Shown here: piece by piece, positions 8,455 through 16,835 of the stretch
How the letters are laid out: every line of letters starts with the position of its first letter
How positions within the stretch are numbered: the first letter of the stretch is position 1
DNA from: Candidatus Altimarinota bacterium
Lineage (GTDB): Bacteria; Patescibacteriota; Gracilibacteria; JAUYGZ01
NCBI GenBank assembly: GCA_029233985.1
Contig: JARGOK010000001.1
Span: 433,096-497,095, forward strand
Reading direction: 5' to 3'
DNA: 64,000 nt
Translations under genes and position numbers: made by a program
The notes under the pieces: model-generated
What the model was told of the DNA's origin: nothing
The model's input: the letters and a program-made list of their open reading frames with translations, nothing else
The model's database searches: none

Positions 8455-9759
8455 ATGGACTTTTTGTTTGTCATAGCTCTGACTGTCTTCATTGTCTCAT
8501 TTTTGACAATGGTCTTTGAATTCTATGACAAGGCGATCGTAGCTATGGGTGGAGCACTTTTAATGATCATTTTTCGAGTCCTGGACTTTGAAGAAGCTAT
8601 TCACTCCATTGATTTTGAGACGATTGTTCTTTTGATGGGTATGATGATACTCGTGGATCTCGCCAGTGACTCAGGCGTATTCTCTTGGCTCAATGTCAAA
8701 ATAACGAAAGTAACAAGAGGAAGGCCATGGATGATCTATGGCCTTTTTGCCGTGCTCACCATGGTTTTTTCAGCGTTTTTGGATAATGTCACTACAATGC
8801 TCATTATTATTCCCATTATTGTTTCTTTGACAAAAGGAATGGGGCTCAATTCTCGATTTTTTGTTATTTCCCTTATTCTCTTCTCCAATATAGGTGGAGC
8901 ACTTACGCTGATCGGAGATCCTCCGAATATTATTATTGGCTCAGCTGCAAAACTTACTTTCAATGACTTTATTATCAACCTCAGTGTTCCAATTTTTGCT
9001 GTTGCAGTTGTTTTGGGAAGTCTTCTTGCTGCACTCAACTGGTGCTCACTTCGTCCGATTTGTGGAAACCTTAGAAAACTCTTTGTTACTCACCTCCTAA
9101 TTGAAAAAATTGAACAGAAATTTGTTCAGATAAAACTCGAGAAGAGCTTTGTTACATCTGTTCTTTCAATTCTCTGTCTCACGCTTTTAGGATTTGTTTT
9201 TCAGTCAGTTTTGAACTTCCCAGTAAGTGTCATTGCCGTCACGGGTGCGATTGCCTTGCTCGTGATTACTACAAAGCACAGTTCGGTCCATGAATCCTTT
9301 GCTAAAATTGAATGGCCGACGCTATTCTTTTTCATCGGTCTTTTTATTATGGTCCATGGATTGGAAAAAGTTGGACTCCTCGATATGATTAGCCATGGAA
9401 TAATAGGATTTACGGACGATTACCTTACTCTCCTCCTGATGATATTATGGTTGTCTGGGATCGTATCCATGCTCTTGGATAACATTCCATTTGTTACCGT
9501 AATGATCCCCGTGATTTTTCAGATACAAGCGACGCTTCCCGGTACTGTTGACCCAACTATGTTGTGGTGGGCTCTTTCACTAGGAGCATGCCTTGGTGGT
9601 TGCGGGACACCAATTGGCGCATCTGCTAATGTTGTCAGTCTCGGGCTCGCAAAAAAAGCTGGTGTGAAGATTGGATTCCTGGAATATATGAAGTACGGAC
9701 TCCCTCTGACAATAGTTGCTCTTTCTATTTGCTCAGTCTATTTCTGGATTGTTATTTAA
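8455..9759 (+). CDS. ArsB/NhaD/DASS-type ion transporter (IT superfamily permease)
   Basis: The 434-aa protein has about 11-12 hydrophobic segments. Two hallmark half-repeat motifs are visible: SAFLDNVTTMLIIIPI with SNIGGALTLIGDPPNIIIG in the first half, and MLLDNIPFVTVMIPV with LGACLGGCGTPIGASANVV in the second. This duplicated pattern is typical of the ArsB/CitMHS/NhaD group of the ion-transporter superfamily. The substrate (arsenite, Na+/H+, dicarboxylate) cannot be decided; no arsenic genes are nearby. Twelve nucleotides separate it from the eIF2B-like gene, suggesting an operon. Confidence 0.85.
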   Translation: MDFLFVIALTVFIVSFLTMVFEFYDKAIVAMGGALLMIIFRVLDFEEAIHSIDFETIVLLMGMMILVDLASDSGVFSWLNVKITKVTRGRPWMIYGLFAVLTMVFSAFLDNVTTMLIIIPIIVSLTKGMGLNSRFFVISLILFSNIGGALTLIGDPPNIIIGSAAKLTFNDFIINLSVPIFAVAVVLGSLLAALNWCSLRPICGNLRKLFVTHLLIEKIEQKFVQIKLEKSFVTSVLSILCLTLLGFVFQSVLNFPVSVIAVTGAIALLVITTKHSSVHESFAKIEWPTLFFFIGLFIMVHGLEKVGLLDMISHGIIGFTDDYLTLLLMILWLSGIVSMLLDNIPFVTVMIPVIFQIQATLPGTVDPTMLWWALSLGACLGGCGTPIGASANVVSLGLAKKAGVKIGFLEYMKYGLPLTIVALSICSVYFWIVI

Positions 9760-9771
9760 GCTTTTTGCTCA

Positions 9772-10725
9772 ATGTCATATCAAGAACACATCTCGAAACT
9801 TTTCCTCGATATAGAAAATGAAGTGGGAATCACAAAAATGGATGACCTGGTGCTTTCATCTCTATGTAGAGCTATCCATGATTATAGAGAATGCAGTGAA
9901 GAAGATTTTTTTGCACAGTTTTATGAATTGTTTGAAACGATAAAAAATACTCAACCACGTATCTCACTTGTTATCGATCACTTTTTTCATTTATGGAAGA
10001 TCCTTTGTGATGCCCAAGCAAAACCTCACCCTGAAGGGCATCTTTTTTGGGAAAAGAAAATCCTCCAGGCAATAAAAGGTTTTCGAAAAAATATTAGAGA
10101 AGAGAAAAAAAGAATGGTGAAATCTGGTGCAGCTCAGATAAAAAATGGTGATGTGATCCTTGTCCACAGCTTGAGTAGCTCTGTACTAGATAGTCTCAGT
10201 CGTGGAAAAAGAAAGGGGAAGAAGTTCAGGGTCATCATTGCAGAACAAGAAGTAGAAAAAACCCAAAAACTCATTGAAAAGCTCACCAAGTCTAGAATTT
10301 CTTTTCAAGTCGTTCCTGAATATATGCTTACTCATATAGAAGGTGAGGTTTCTAAAGTTTTTCTCGGTGCAGTGACTCTGAATAGTAATCTCAATATTGT
10401 GGGAGATGCTGGAATGAATGCCGTTGTCTCAGAATTTCATCTCAGAAAAACTCCGGTGTATCTCTTTATGCTGACACGAAAATTTAGCCTTTGGAAATCG
10501 AGTTCTTCTCATCACCGATACAAGGCCAAGACAACTCGGACTCATGGATATATGCCGATTACTTTTGAACGGATTAAATTTTCGCATGACCGAGTCCCCC
10601 ATGGCTTGTTTGACTTCTTCATTACTGAGCAAGGGAAAATGACTTCGAAAGATCTGAGTGCAGAATACCAAAAGAGATTTAAAGAACGAGAAAAATGGAG
10701 AAAAGAATTCTTCAAAGAGGATTAG
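9772..10725 (+). CDS. eIF2B alpha/beta/delta-like family protein
   Basis: The 317-aa protein has a helical N-terminal domain (about 1-115) and a Rossmann-like C-terminal domain of the IF-2B family: NGDVILVHSLSSSVLDSL, FRVIIAEQEVEKTQKLIEKL, VSKVFLGAVTLNSNLNIVGD and TPVYLFM. Relatives include MtnA, ribose-1,5-bisphosphate isomerase and eIF2B regulatory subunits. The catalytic Cys and Asp of the sugar-phosphate isomerases appear to be missing (HSLSSS and GAVTL at the equivalent places), so it resembles the non-catalytic eIF2B subunits more. Its bacterial role is unknown. A basic C-terminal tail is present. Confidence 0.75.
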   Translation: MSYQEHISKLFLDIENEVGITKMDDLVLSSLCRAIHDYRECSEEDFFAQFYELFETIKNTQPRISLVIDHFFHLWKILCDAQAKPHPEGHLFWEKKILQAIKGFRKNIREEKKRMVKSGAAQIKNGDVILVHSLSSSVLDSLSRGKRKGKKFRVIIAEQEVEKTQKLIEKLTKSRISFQVVPEYMLTHIEGEVSKVFLGAVTLNSNLNIVGDAGMNAVVSEFHLRKTPVYLFMLTRKFSLWKSSSSHHRYKAKTTRTHGYMPITFERIKFSHDRVPHGLFDFFITEQGKMTSKDLSAEYQKRFKEREKWRKEFFKED

Positions 10726-10728
10726 ACC

Positions 10729-10756
10729 TTGAAAAAATCAAAAAAGGACCTATACT
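10729..10756 (+). promoter_or_regulatory. Promoter of the 10780 gene
   Basis: TTGAAA at 10729-10734 and TATACT at 10751-10756 have a 16-bp spacer. The ATG is 23 nt beyond the -10, leaving a leader of about 16 nt without a Shine-Dalgarno sequence. Confidence 0.65.
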
Positions 10757-10779
10757 CTGGTCTGATTTTTTAAGTACTT

Positions 10780-11466
10780 ATGAATCCCTCAAGATCAGAA
10801 GAGAGCTTCTTTATCTCTGACATACCACTTCATCCTTTTGAGCACCTAGACCCAAGAGCTAGCGATTTTTGTGTGAAAGCGGATATTATGTGCTGGGAAA
10901 TAGAAAATGGACAGGCACAACTTTCAAAAGGACAGTATCTTGGGATAAGGTATTCGAGAAAAGTGATTTATGAAGTATTAACAACAATTGATCGACAAAA
11001 AACACAGCCAGAATATATCTGGCCAGATGGCTCTCACAAAAGAAAACATGAGCGTGATGCCTTAATGGGACTTCAAAAAAGAATAGAAAAACTCTATCAA
11101 AAATATTCTCATCAATTTATAACTGAAGAAAATGGACATTCTATTCATGGTAAAAAAAATACAAAAATGGTTCCTGATACTATTGCCGAATACGCCAGAA
11201 CAGTGGAAGTGAAAAAAGCCCAGCAGCAAGATGGGACCGACACTCTTCCTACCAACATTTTAGCTGCTGACATTATTCGCCAGGCACCAATTAAGGGAAA
11301 CATTGCTGAAGAGATGAGTCAGGCTCGGACCACACACAAACAGTCCAATAAGACGGCTGATGACATGTACAGCACACCTAGAATTTTACCTACAAATCAA
11401 GATTCTTCAAAACGCAAAGGAACCTTGGTCAACTTTCTAGATCGAGTTTTTAGGAAGAAGAACTAA
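10780..11466 (+). CDS. Hypothetical protein
   Basis: This 228-aa protein is hydrophilic, without signal peptide or membrane segment. The N-terminal 100 residues look globular (DFCVKADIMCWEIENGQAQL, GIRYSRKVIYEVLTTIDRQ). The rest is Lys/Gln/Thr-rich and probably partly disordered, ending with a basic helix (FLDRVFRKKN). It has its own promoter and lies just upstream of lysS. I do not recognise a family. Confidence 0.65.
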   Translation: MNPSRSEESFFISDIPLHPFEHLDPRASDFCVKADIMCWEIENGQAQLSKGQYLGIRYSRKVIYEVLTTIDRQKTQPEYIWPDGSHKRKHERDALMGLQKRIEKLYQKYSHQFITEENGHSIHGKKNTKMVPDTIAEYARTVEVKKAQQQDGTDTLPTNILAADIIRQAPIKGNIAEEMSQARTTHKQSNKTADDMYSTPRILPTNQDSSKRKGTLVNFLDRVFRKKN

Positions 11467-11471
11467 GCCCG

Positions 11472-11499
11472 TTGAAATGCTACCCATTTCGTCTATAAT
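11472..11499 (+). promoter_or_regulatory. Promoter of lysS
   Basis: TTGAAA at 11472-11477 and TATAAT at 11494-11499 are 16 bp apart. The ATG at 11530 lies 30 nt downstream of the -10, preceded by a pyrimidine-rich run rather than a Shine-Dalgarno sequence. Confidence 0.7.
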
Positions 11500-11529
11500 A
11501 GGAAAGTATTATAACTGAGCTTTTTTATC

Positions 11530-13377
11530 ATGGACCAAGATAGATACAATAAATTGCAAAAAATTCAGGAACTGGGTGTTAACCCATACCCGGATAAATT
11601 TGACCAAACCCATTCACTCATGGAAGCCCATACTTCTGATCAAGGAAGTACCGTAAAGGTAGCAGGACGAATGATGATGTTTCGAGATATGGGGAAGATC
11701 ACCTTCTCTCACCTTCAGGATATTTCAGGACGAATGCAGGTTGTGTTTCAAGTAGATGAACTTGGAAAAGAACCGTTTAATTTTTTAAAGCTTTTGGACC
11801 TGGGAGACTACATTGGTGTTGAGGGAGAAATATTTACTACTCAAAAAGGTGAAATATCTATCCTCGTAAAAAAATTTATTTTGCTCGCAAAAGCTCTAAG
11901 ACCAATGCCAGAAAAATGGCACGGGTTGAAAGATAAAGAGTTAGCATATCGCCATCGATATCTTGACTTGATTTCAAACCGTGAAACAATGGACCGTTTT
12001 GTATTTCGATCGAACTTTATCAAGGCCCTCCGTGAGTTTTATTGGAACAATAAATTTATGGAACTTGAAACTCCTGTCCTCGGTTCATCTGCATCTGGAG
12101 CCTTGGCAAAACCTTTCACAACACATCACAATGCACTCGACCATGATTTCTTTTTGAGAATTGCTATTGAAACACCACAAAAAGAAGCTCTCGTTGGAGG
12201 TTTTGAACGAACTTTTGAAATTGGAAAAGTGTTTCGCAATGAAGGAATGGACCCATCGCACTTGCAAGAATTCACAATGTGTGAACACTACGCGGCATAC
12301 TGGAACTACGAAGACAATATGAATTTCACAGAAGAAATGTTCCATTATTTATTAGACAAGAGCCTAGGGTCACGTGTGGTAGAGATTGCGGATCGAGATG
12401 GAAACATGCAAAAGGTTGATTTTGGTCAGCCATGGAAAAGGGTCAGTATTCGAGATTTGATCATGGAAGACTGTAGTATTGATATTTATCAATGTGCTAC
12501 TGCAGATGATTTAGCAAAAGCCATCAAAGAAAAAAATATTGATGTTGCCGATCTGGACAAACTGGGGCGAGGAAATATGATCGATCAACTGTATAAAAAA
12601 GTCTCACGACCTAAGCTGATTCAGCCAACTTTCCTGATGCAACACCCCGTAGATCTCTCCCCTCTTGCTCGAAGAAATGACGAGAATCCAGATATTGTCG
12701 ACCGATTTCAATTGGTAGTAAATGGATGGGAAGTGGTGAATGCGTACTCTGAGCTCGTGGATCCCATCGATCAAGCAGGAAGATTTGAACAACAGTCTGA
12801 AGCGAAAGAAGCAGGTGATGAAGATGCTCATGGAAAAGATGATGACTTTGTTACCGCAATGGAACACGGAATGCCTCCTCAGTCTGGTTGGGGAATGGGA
12901 ATAGATCGGATCGTTGCATTGCTCACTCAACAGAACAATCTGAAAGATGTGGTACTCTTTCCACTCATGAGACCTGAACACGGTGCAGCTGAAGGACCTC
13001 TTCTCGTCATCGGAGAAATTATTGAAGCTGAAAAACATGAGAAGAAAGATCATATCAATATTTGCAAAATCAACCTTGGAGATTTTGGAATCAAGAACGT
13101 AGTATGCGCAGCACAAAATGCCAGGATGGGATTAAAGGTGGTCGTTGCTCTTCCAGGGTTTGAGATGCTCTCGTATGATGGGTCTGGAAAAGTGGCATAT
13201 ACCGTGGAAGAACGGAAGACCTATGGAACCGTAAGTGAAGCGGTGATGTGTGCTCCCGAAGAAATTGGATTTAAGGAAGATGATGAAAAGAAACGAGAAA
13301 ATATTTTGGAAGTTGATGAAGATGTCGAACCAGGAACACCTTATGATCAGGTGATGGACAAGGTTCACTCGGCATAA
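11530..13377 (+). CDS. lysS: Class II lysyl-tRNA synthetase with C-terminal tRNA-binding (EMAP/Trbp111-like) domain
   Basis: The first ~485 residues are a class II LysRS: an N-terminal OB fold (TVKVAGRMMMFRDMGKITFS), motif 2 (VFRNEGMDPSHLQEFTMCE) and motif 3 (GWGMGIDRIVALL). It attaches lysine to tRNA-Lys. Residues about 495-615 are an additional OB domain of the tRNA-binding type found at the PheT N-terminus or MetRS C-terminus: VIGEIIEAEKHEKKDHINIC, VVCAAQNARMGLKVVVALPG and SEAVMCAPEEIGF. The total of 615 aa is about 110-120 aa longer than usual. There is no frameshift or break between the domains. Confidence 0.95.
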   Translation: MDQDRYNKLQKIQELGVNPYPDKFDQTHSLMEAHTSDQGSTVKVAGRMMMFRDMGKITFSHLQDISGRMQVVFQVDELGKEPFNFLKLLDLGDYIGVEGEIFTTQKGEISILVKKFILLAKALRPMPEKWHGLKDKELAYRHRYLDLISNRETMDRFVFRSNFIKALREFYWNNKFMELETPVLGSSASGALAKPFTTHHNALDHDFFLRIAIETPQKEALVGGFERTFEIGKVFRNEGMDPSHLQEFTMCEHYAAYWNYEDNMNFTEEMFHYLLDKSLGSRVVEIADRDGNMQKVDFGQPWKRVSIRDLIMEDCSIDIYQCATADDLAKAIKEKNIDVADLDKLGRGNMIDQLYKKVSRPKLIQPTFLMQHPVDLSPLARRNDENPDIVDRFQLVVNGWEVVNAYSELVDPIDQAGRFEQQSEAKEAGDEDAHGKDDDFVTAMEHGMPPQSGWGMGIDRIVALLTQQNNLKDVVLFPLMRPEHGAAEGPLLVIGEIIEAEKHEKKDHINICKINLGDFGIKNVVCAAQNARMGLKVVVALPGFEMLSYDGSGKVAYTVEERKTYGTVSEAVMCAPEEIGFKEDDEKKRENILEVDEDVEPGTPYDQVMDKVHSA

Positions 13378-13390
13378 TCACAAATACCAT

Positions 13391-13430
13391 TACCGAAGGC
13401 GAAGTTCATAAACCTCGCCTTCGGTAGTTT
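13391..13430 (+). terminator. Intrinsic terminator after lysS
   Basis: TACCGAAGGCGA (13391-13402) pairs perfectly with TCGCCTTCGGTA (13415-13426), a 12-bp stem with a 12-nt loop. The downstream T-run is short, so termination may be partial. Confidence 0.65.
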
Positions 13431-13450
13431 GAGATATTATTTTTCTTCAC

Positions 13451-14164
13451 ATGATACACAAAACTTTTGCCAACGGAAAAATTGAGATCTTGGTCACTGA
13501 TGCAGAGTTTGGTCATGTCGTTCCAGGTGACAAAAATTTTCATCACAGACTACTCAATCGAGACTTGGCATCATATCCAACTGTATGGATGGACCAACAA
13601 CACACAGCACTCGTTGCTCATGCAGACAAAGAAGGAATTCTCCCAGCGACAGATGGCGTATACTCACGAACTACAGACCTCATGCTGGTTACAAAAACTG
13701 CTGACTGTGTTCCTATCCTTTTATGGAATGAGAAGTCCAGTATCATTGGCGCTCTTCACTGTGGATGGAAAGGATTTACAGCTGGAGTCATCGATTCCTT
13801 TAAGTTTGTCGGAGTAAACTATGAGGATTGTGATATGAGTGATTTTTCAGCATTCTTAGGTCCCCACTTGAGAGCCGAGCACTTTGAAGTGCAACAGGAT
13901 TTTATCGGACAGCTCTCAGAAAAAAAGCAACCGTACTTGATTCAGCGAGATGGGAAGACCTTCTTTGACATCACTCGTGGCGTCACTGACGAGTTGAATA
14001 ATATTGGAATAAGCAAAATTGAAGACTGTGGAATTGATACTTATCGAAACCCGGAGTATTTTTCTTATCGAACGTGGACACAGTCTACTGAAAATGATCG
14101 AAAAGAGAGCTATTCTACCTTTGCGAACTGTATTGTGATGAAAAGGGAGGAGATTAAGAATTAG
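13451..14164 (+). CDS. pgeF: YfiH/PgeF family protein (peptidoglycan editing factor, purine nucleoside phosphorylase-like)
   Basis: The 237-aa product carries the family hallmarks: DQQHTALVAHAD, TDGVYSRTTDLMLVTKTADC with VPILLW, and ALHCGWKGFTAGVID, providing the His/Cys/His zinc-type site. Family members have been described as multicopper-like oxidases, purine nucleoside phosphorylases and peptidoglycan-editing factors. Placement directly upstream of a MurE-type ligase fits the last role, since PgeF helps keep wrong amino acids out of the MurC/MurE products. The exact activity is not proven by the sequence. Confidence 0.85.
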   Translation: MIHKTFANGKIEILVTDAEFGHVVPGDKNFHHRLLNRDLASYPTVWMDQQHTALVAHADKEGILPATDGVYSRTTDLMLVTKTADCVPILLWNEKSSIIGALHCGWKGFTAGVIDSFKFVGVNYEDCDMSDFSAFLGPHLRAEHFEVQQDFIGQLSEKKQPYLIQRDGKTFFDITRGVTDELNNIGISKIEDCGIDTYRNPEYFSYRTWTQSTENDRKESYSTFANCIVMKREEIKN

Positions 14165-14246
14165 GAGTTAGGAATTAGAGAAGAATTTTAGTAGAATACA
14201 TCATGAAAGAAAAGCTACGTCTTCTGTCCTAGCTCCTAATTCCTGT
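14164..14246. repeat. Imperfect inverted repeat between pgeF and the MurE-type gene
   Basis: An AGGAGTTAGGAATTAG stretch near 14165 is mirrored near 14230 by CTAGCTCCTAATTCCT, 13 of 16 positions pairing. It resembles the simple AATTAGGA-type inverted repeats scattered in this window (compare 30677-30741). No ORF is inside. Confidence 0.5.
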
Positions 14247-14250
14247 CTGT

Positions 14251-15609
14251 ATGCTTAGAAAAATCAAATCACTATTTGGACCTGATCATCCCCTTCGGAT
14301 GTTCATTCATCGGACAAAGGCAAGACTGGCTTGTCTCATCTACAGATGGCCGTCTCACCAGATGACGATTATTGGAGTAACTGGAACGAATGGGAAAACA
14401 ACCACTGTGAGCCTTACTTCTAAAATTTTAGAAAAAGCAGGATACACAGTCGGAATGGCATCAACTATTAATTTTAAAATTGGGAAGAAAGAATGGCAGA
14501 ACAAAACACATAAAACAACACTCGGTCCTTTTCAAATGCAAAAGCTGCTCCGAAGAATGTTGAAAGCTGGATGCACTCATGTAGTGATTGAGACGAGTTC
14601 TCATGCTCTAGCTCAACATCGAGTTGCCGGAATTGCCTATGATGTGGTGTGCTTTACGAATGTAACGCCTGAACATCTCGACTACCATCGATCTATGAAA
14701 GCCTACCGCATGGAAAAAGGAAAGCTCTTTGATAGACTGATGAAGGGGAAGAAAAAGAAAAATATTGAGAAAATCAGTATTTTGAATGCTGATGATGCAG
14801 ATAATTATGAATACTTCTCTCAATTCCCTGCTGACAAGAAGATTAGCTATGGCATAAGGAAGGCTCCTGATGCAACACTCTTTGCGCATGTATCTGCCAC
14901 AGACATTGAATTGAAAGCTGACCAAACAAACCTTAACCTAGTCACTCCTGAAGAATCTGGAAAAGTAAAATTGTTTCTTCCTGGAGAATTTAATATTGAA
15001 AACCTCCTCGCTGCTGCGACTATTGGATACAGCATGGGAGCAAAAGTGGAAGCAGTGAGAGAAGCTTGCACAGAAGTGAAACTAATCCCTGGTCGTATGG
15101 AACCCATAGAGGAAGGCCAAGATTTCACTGTTTATGTCGACTTTGCGATGACTGAAGATGGGTATGAGAAACTTTTGAAGACCTTAAGGAAAACTACTAA
15201 AGGCAAGATCTGGGTGGTCTTTGGGTGCTGTGGAGATCGAGATAGAAAGAAACGCCCAGTAATTGGGGAAATTTGTGGGGAGATGGCAGACAAGGTGGTG
15301 GTGTGTGATGATGAACCCTACACTGAAGACCCAAAGCTGATTCGGGAAATGATCCTCGATGGACTGCACAACACCGAAATGAAACGAAATACAGATTTTT
15401 GGGAAATACCTGATCGAGCTGAAGCGATCGAGTTTGCTTGTCAGAATGCTCAGGCTGGAGACACCGTAGTGATACCTGGCATGGGAGATTTTGAAGGAAG
15501 AACCTTTGCCGATGGCATTCACCCCTGGAATGAACGAGAGGAAGTAAGGAATGTACTGCACAAGCTACAGGGTCTTGTAGCTCAAGATACAAATAAAACC
15601 CTGAACTAA
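14251..15609 (+). CDS. murE: MurE-type UDP-N-acetylmuramyl-tripeptide synthetase, N-terminally short
   Basis: The ATP-binding loop IIGVTGTNGKTTTVSL is at residues ~40-55. The central domain shows VIETSSHALAQHRVAG and TNVTPEHLDYHRSM. The C-terminal ligase domain shows PGRMEPIEEGQ, VVFGCCGDRDRKKRP and VVVCDDEPYTEDP. This is a Mur ligase adding the third stem-peptide residue to UDP-MurNAc-dipeptide in the cytoplasm. At 452 aa the N-terminal UDP-binding domain is reduced to about 38 residues, whereas canonical MurE has about 90 or more. The diamino acid specificity cannot be assigned with certainty; the usual DNPR loop appears as DDEPYTEDP. Confidence 0.85.
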   Translation: MLRKIKSLFGPDHPLRMFIHRTKARLACLIYRWPSHQMTIIGVTGTNGKTTTVSLTSKILEKAGYTVGMASTINFKIGKKEWQNKTHKTTLGPFQMQKLLRRMLKAGCTHVVIETSSHALAQHRVAGIAYDVVCFTNVTPEHLDYHRSMKAYRMEKGKLFDRLMKGKKKKNIEKISILNADDADNYEYFSQFPADKKISYGIRKAPDATLFAHVSATDIELKADQTNLNLVTPEESGKVKLFLPGEFNIENLLAAATIGYSMGAKVEAVREACTEVKLIPGRMEPIEEGQDFTVYVDFAMTEDGYEKLLKTLRKTTKGKIWVVFGCCGDRDRKKRPVIGEICGEMADKVVVCDDEPYTEDPKLIREMILDGLHNTEMKRNTDFWEIPDRAEAIEFACQNAQAGDTVVIPGMGDFEGRTFADGIHPWNEREEVRNVLHKLQGLVAQDTNKTLN

Positions 15610-15646
15610 ATGTGCAGACTGAACACTACATATTAAGTTCTGGCTC

Positions 15647-15700
15647 TTGAAATTGCTTTCTTTGAATGGTAATATTTTTACTCCTTTCGAGGAGTTTTTA
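15647..15700 (+). promoter_or_regulatory. Promoter and short hairpin upstream of the Cys-rich peptide
   Basis: TTGAAA (15647-15652), a 17-bp spacer and TAATAT (15670-15675) form a good promoter. Right at the expected start, ACTCCT-TTCG-AGGAGT (15680-15695) followed by TTTTTA gives a tetraloop hairpin with a T-run. It could be the terminator of the MurE-type gene, or a start-proximal hairpin that affects the downstream peptide gene. Confidence 0.5.
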
Positions 15701-15718
15701 CTTCTTAATATTCTTCCT

Positions 15719-15829
15719 ATGAAGACGACAATAAATGGTGGAGGAGACGGTGGCGGATGCGGAAACTGTGGGTGTGGTTTCATGCTCAATGGTGGATGCG
15801 GTGGTCAATGTAACTGTGACTGCAAGTAA
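15719..15829 (+). CDS. 36-aa Gly/Cys-rich peptide
   Basis: An ATG at 15719 opens a 36-codon frame: MKTTINGGGDGGGC, then CGNCGCGF, an MLNGG spacer and a Cys-rich end CGGQCNCDCK. Seven cysteines lie in the last 23 residues, separated mainly by Gly and Asn. The frame is bracketed by a promoter at 15647-15675 and an intrinsic terminator at 15847-15872, which argues that it is a real mini-gene. It has no signal peptide. A metal-binding peptide or a precursor of a modified peptide are both possible. No maturation genes are nearby. Confidence 0.55.
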   Translation: MKTTINGGGDGGGCGNCGCGFMLNGGCGGQCNCDCK

Positions 15830-15846
15830 TCACTCCAAACCAACAA

Positions 15847-15872
15847 TCAATCACCCATAGAGGTGATTTTTT
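15847..15872 (+). terminator. Intrinsic terminator after the Cys-rich peptide gene
   Basis: AATCACC and GGTGATT form a 7-bp stem around a short CATAGA loop, followed by TTTTTTG. It is correctly placed 18 nt after the stop of the 36-aa frame. Confidence 0.7.
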
Positions 15873-15933
15873 GTTATGCTGATGTCAGGAATCTCACCAT
15901 CCCCCCTTAAGGAAAATCTCTTATTTCAAGATT

Positions 15934-16461
15934 ATGCATATTATTTTCATACATGGTACTGGAGGCGACTCTCATGACCCCTTCTTTGACTGGACTCGCA
16001 AAGAACTTGAAAAGTTGGGGCATACTACTGCTGCACCAAACCTGCCGTCAACTATGGAGCCAGATCGAATGGGATGGATATCTGGAGTGATGAATGAGTA
16101 TTCCAATGACAACAAGACTGTTTTCATAGGAAGAAGCTTAGGGGGATCACTTATCCCATATCTGCTCGAAAATGATGGTGTTCATGCTCACGCCGCGATT
16201 TCAATTGCAGCTCCCATCACCCATTTAGGCTGGGATAATTTAAAGAGTTTTTTTGACACATCTGTAGACTATAAGAAAGCAAAAGCTTCTTGCGAACAGT
16301 TCTTTCACTGGTATAGCGATGATGACCCTCATGTTCCATTGGAACAAGGACAGGAACTCCAAACCCTTCTTGGAGGAGAATACAGGGTTTTTAAAGGCTA
16401 TTCCCACTTTTATAATCAAACATTCCCGGAAATAATCGAAGTCATAGAAAATCTTCCTTAA
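15934..16461 (+). CDS. RBBP9/YdeN-type serine hydrolase (alpha/beta hydrolase)
   Basis: The 175-aa protein is a small cytoplasmic alpha/beta hydrolase. MHIIFIHGTGG is the first strand and oxyanion region. FIGRSLGGSLIPYLL holds the nucleophilic Ser in G-x-S-x-G. WYSDDDPHVPLEQG carries the acidic residue, and FKGYSHFY the catalytic His. The length and order match the RBBP9/YdeN family, whose natural substrates are poorly known. It is probably monocistronic. Confidence 0.85.
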   Translation: MHIIFIHGTGGDSHDPFFDWTRKELEKLGHTTAAPNLPSTMEPDRMGWISGVMNEYSNDNKTVFIGRSLGGSLIPYLLENDGVHAHAAISIAAPITHLGWDNLKSFFDTSVDYKKAKASCEQFFHWYSDDDPHVPLEQGQELQTLLGGEYRVFKGYSHFYNQTFPEIIEVIENLP

Positions 16462-16551
16462 AATGCTTGATCAGGTCCTGTGAAACTGATAATCTGGGCT
16501 GGCTTGTTTGGAATACAAGCACCTTGTGAATTTTTTTCACAATCTCCTCAC

Positions 16552-16628
16552 GGAGTGGTAGCTCAGCTGGTTAGAGCGTCCGCCTGTCACGCGGAAGGTC
16601 GCGGGTTCGAGTCCCGTCCATTCCGCCA
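16552..16628 (+). tRNA. tRNA-Asp (GTC)
   Basis: The cloverleaf folds with GGAGTGG/CCATTCC acceptor (one G-U pair), a D-arm with AGCTCAGCTGGTTAGAGC, an anticodon loop CTGTCAC giving GTC, and a T-arm GCGGGTTCGAGTCCCGT. The discriminator is G, and CCA is encoded in the DNA. Confidence 0.97.
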
Positions 16629-16651
16629 CTATTTATATGAGTGGCTTTTTT
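16626..16651 (+). terminator. Intrinsic terminator overlapping the tRNA-Asp 3' end
   Basis: CCACT (16626-16630, including the encoded CCA) pairs with AGTGG, followed by CTTTTTTT. Terminator and tRNA tail share bases, so end processing must remove the hairpin. Confidence 0.7.
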
Positions 16652-16835
16652 TATATCTCCCTATATAACTCAGTTCATTTCATAAAAATATAGACATGAT
16701 GAACCAATCACTGGTTATTATAGAGTATCAGCTCATCTATGATGGTTATGAATTGTGAGAAAAATACCATTTTTACCTGCTACAAATATCCATACGTGTG
16801 ATATACTGTCGACGAATTAAATCTATACCAATAAT

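Noticed and set aside
16480-16668. 62-aa frame containing GVVAQLVRASACHAEG
   Set aside because: It is the tRNA-Asp gene read as protein. The AQLVRAS peptide is a known false translation of tRNA.
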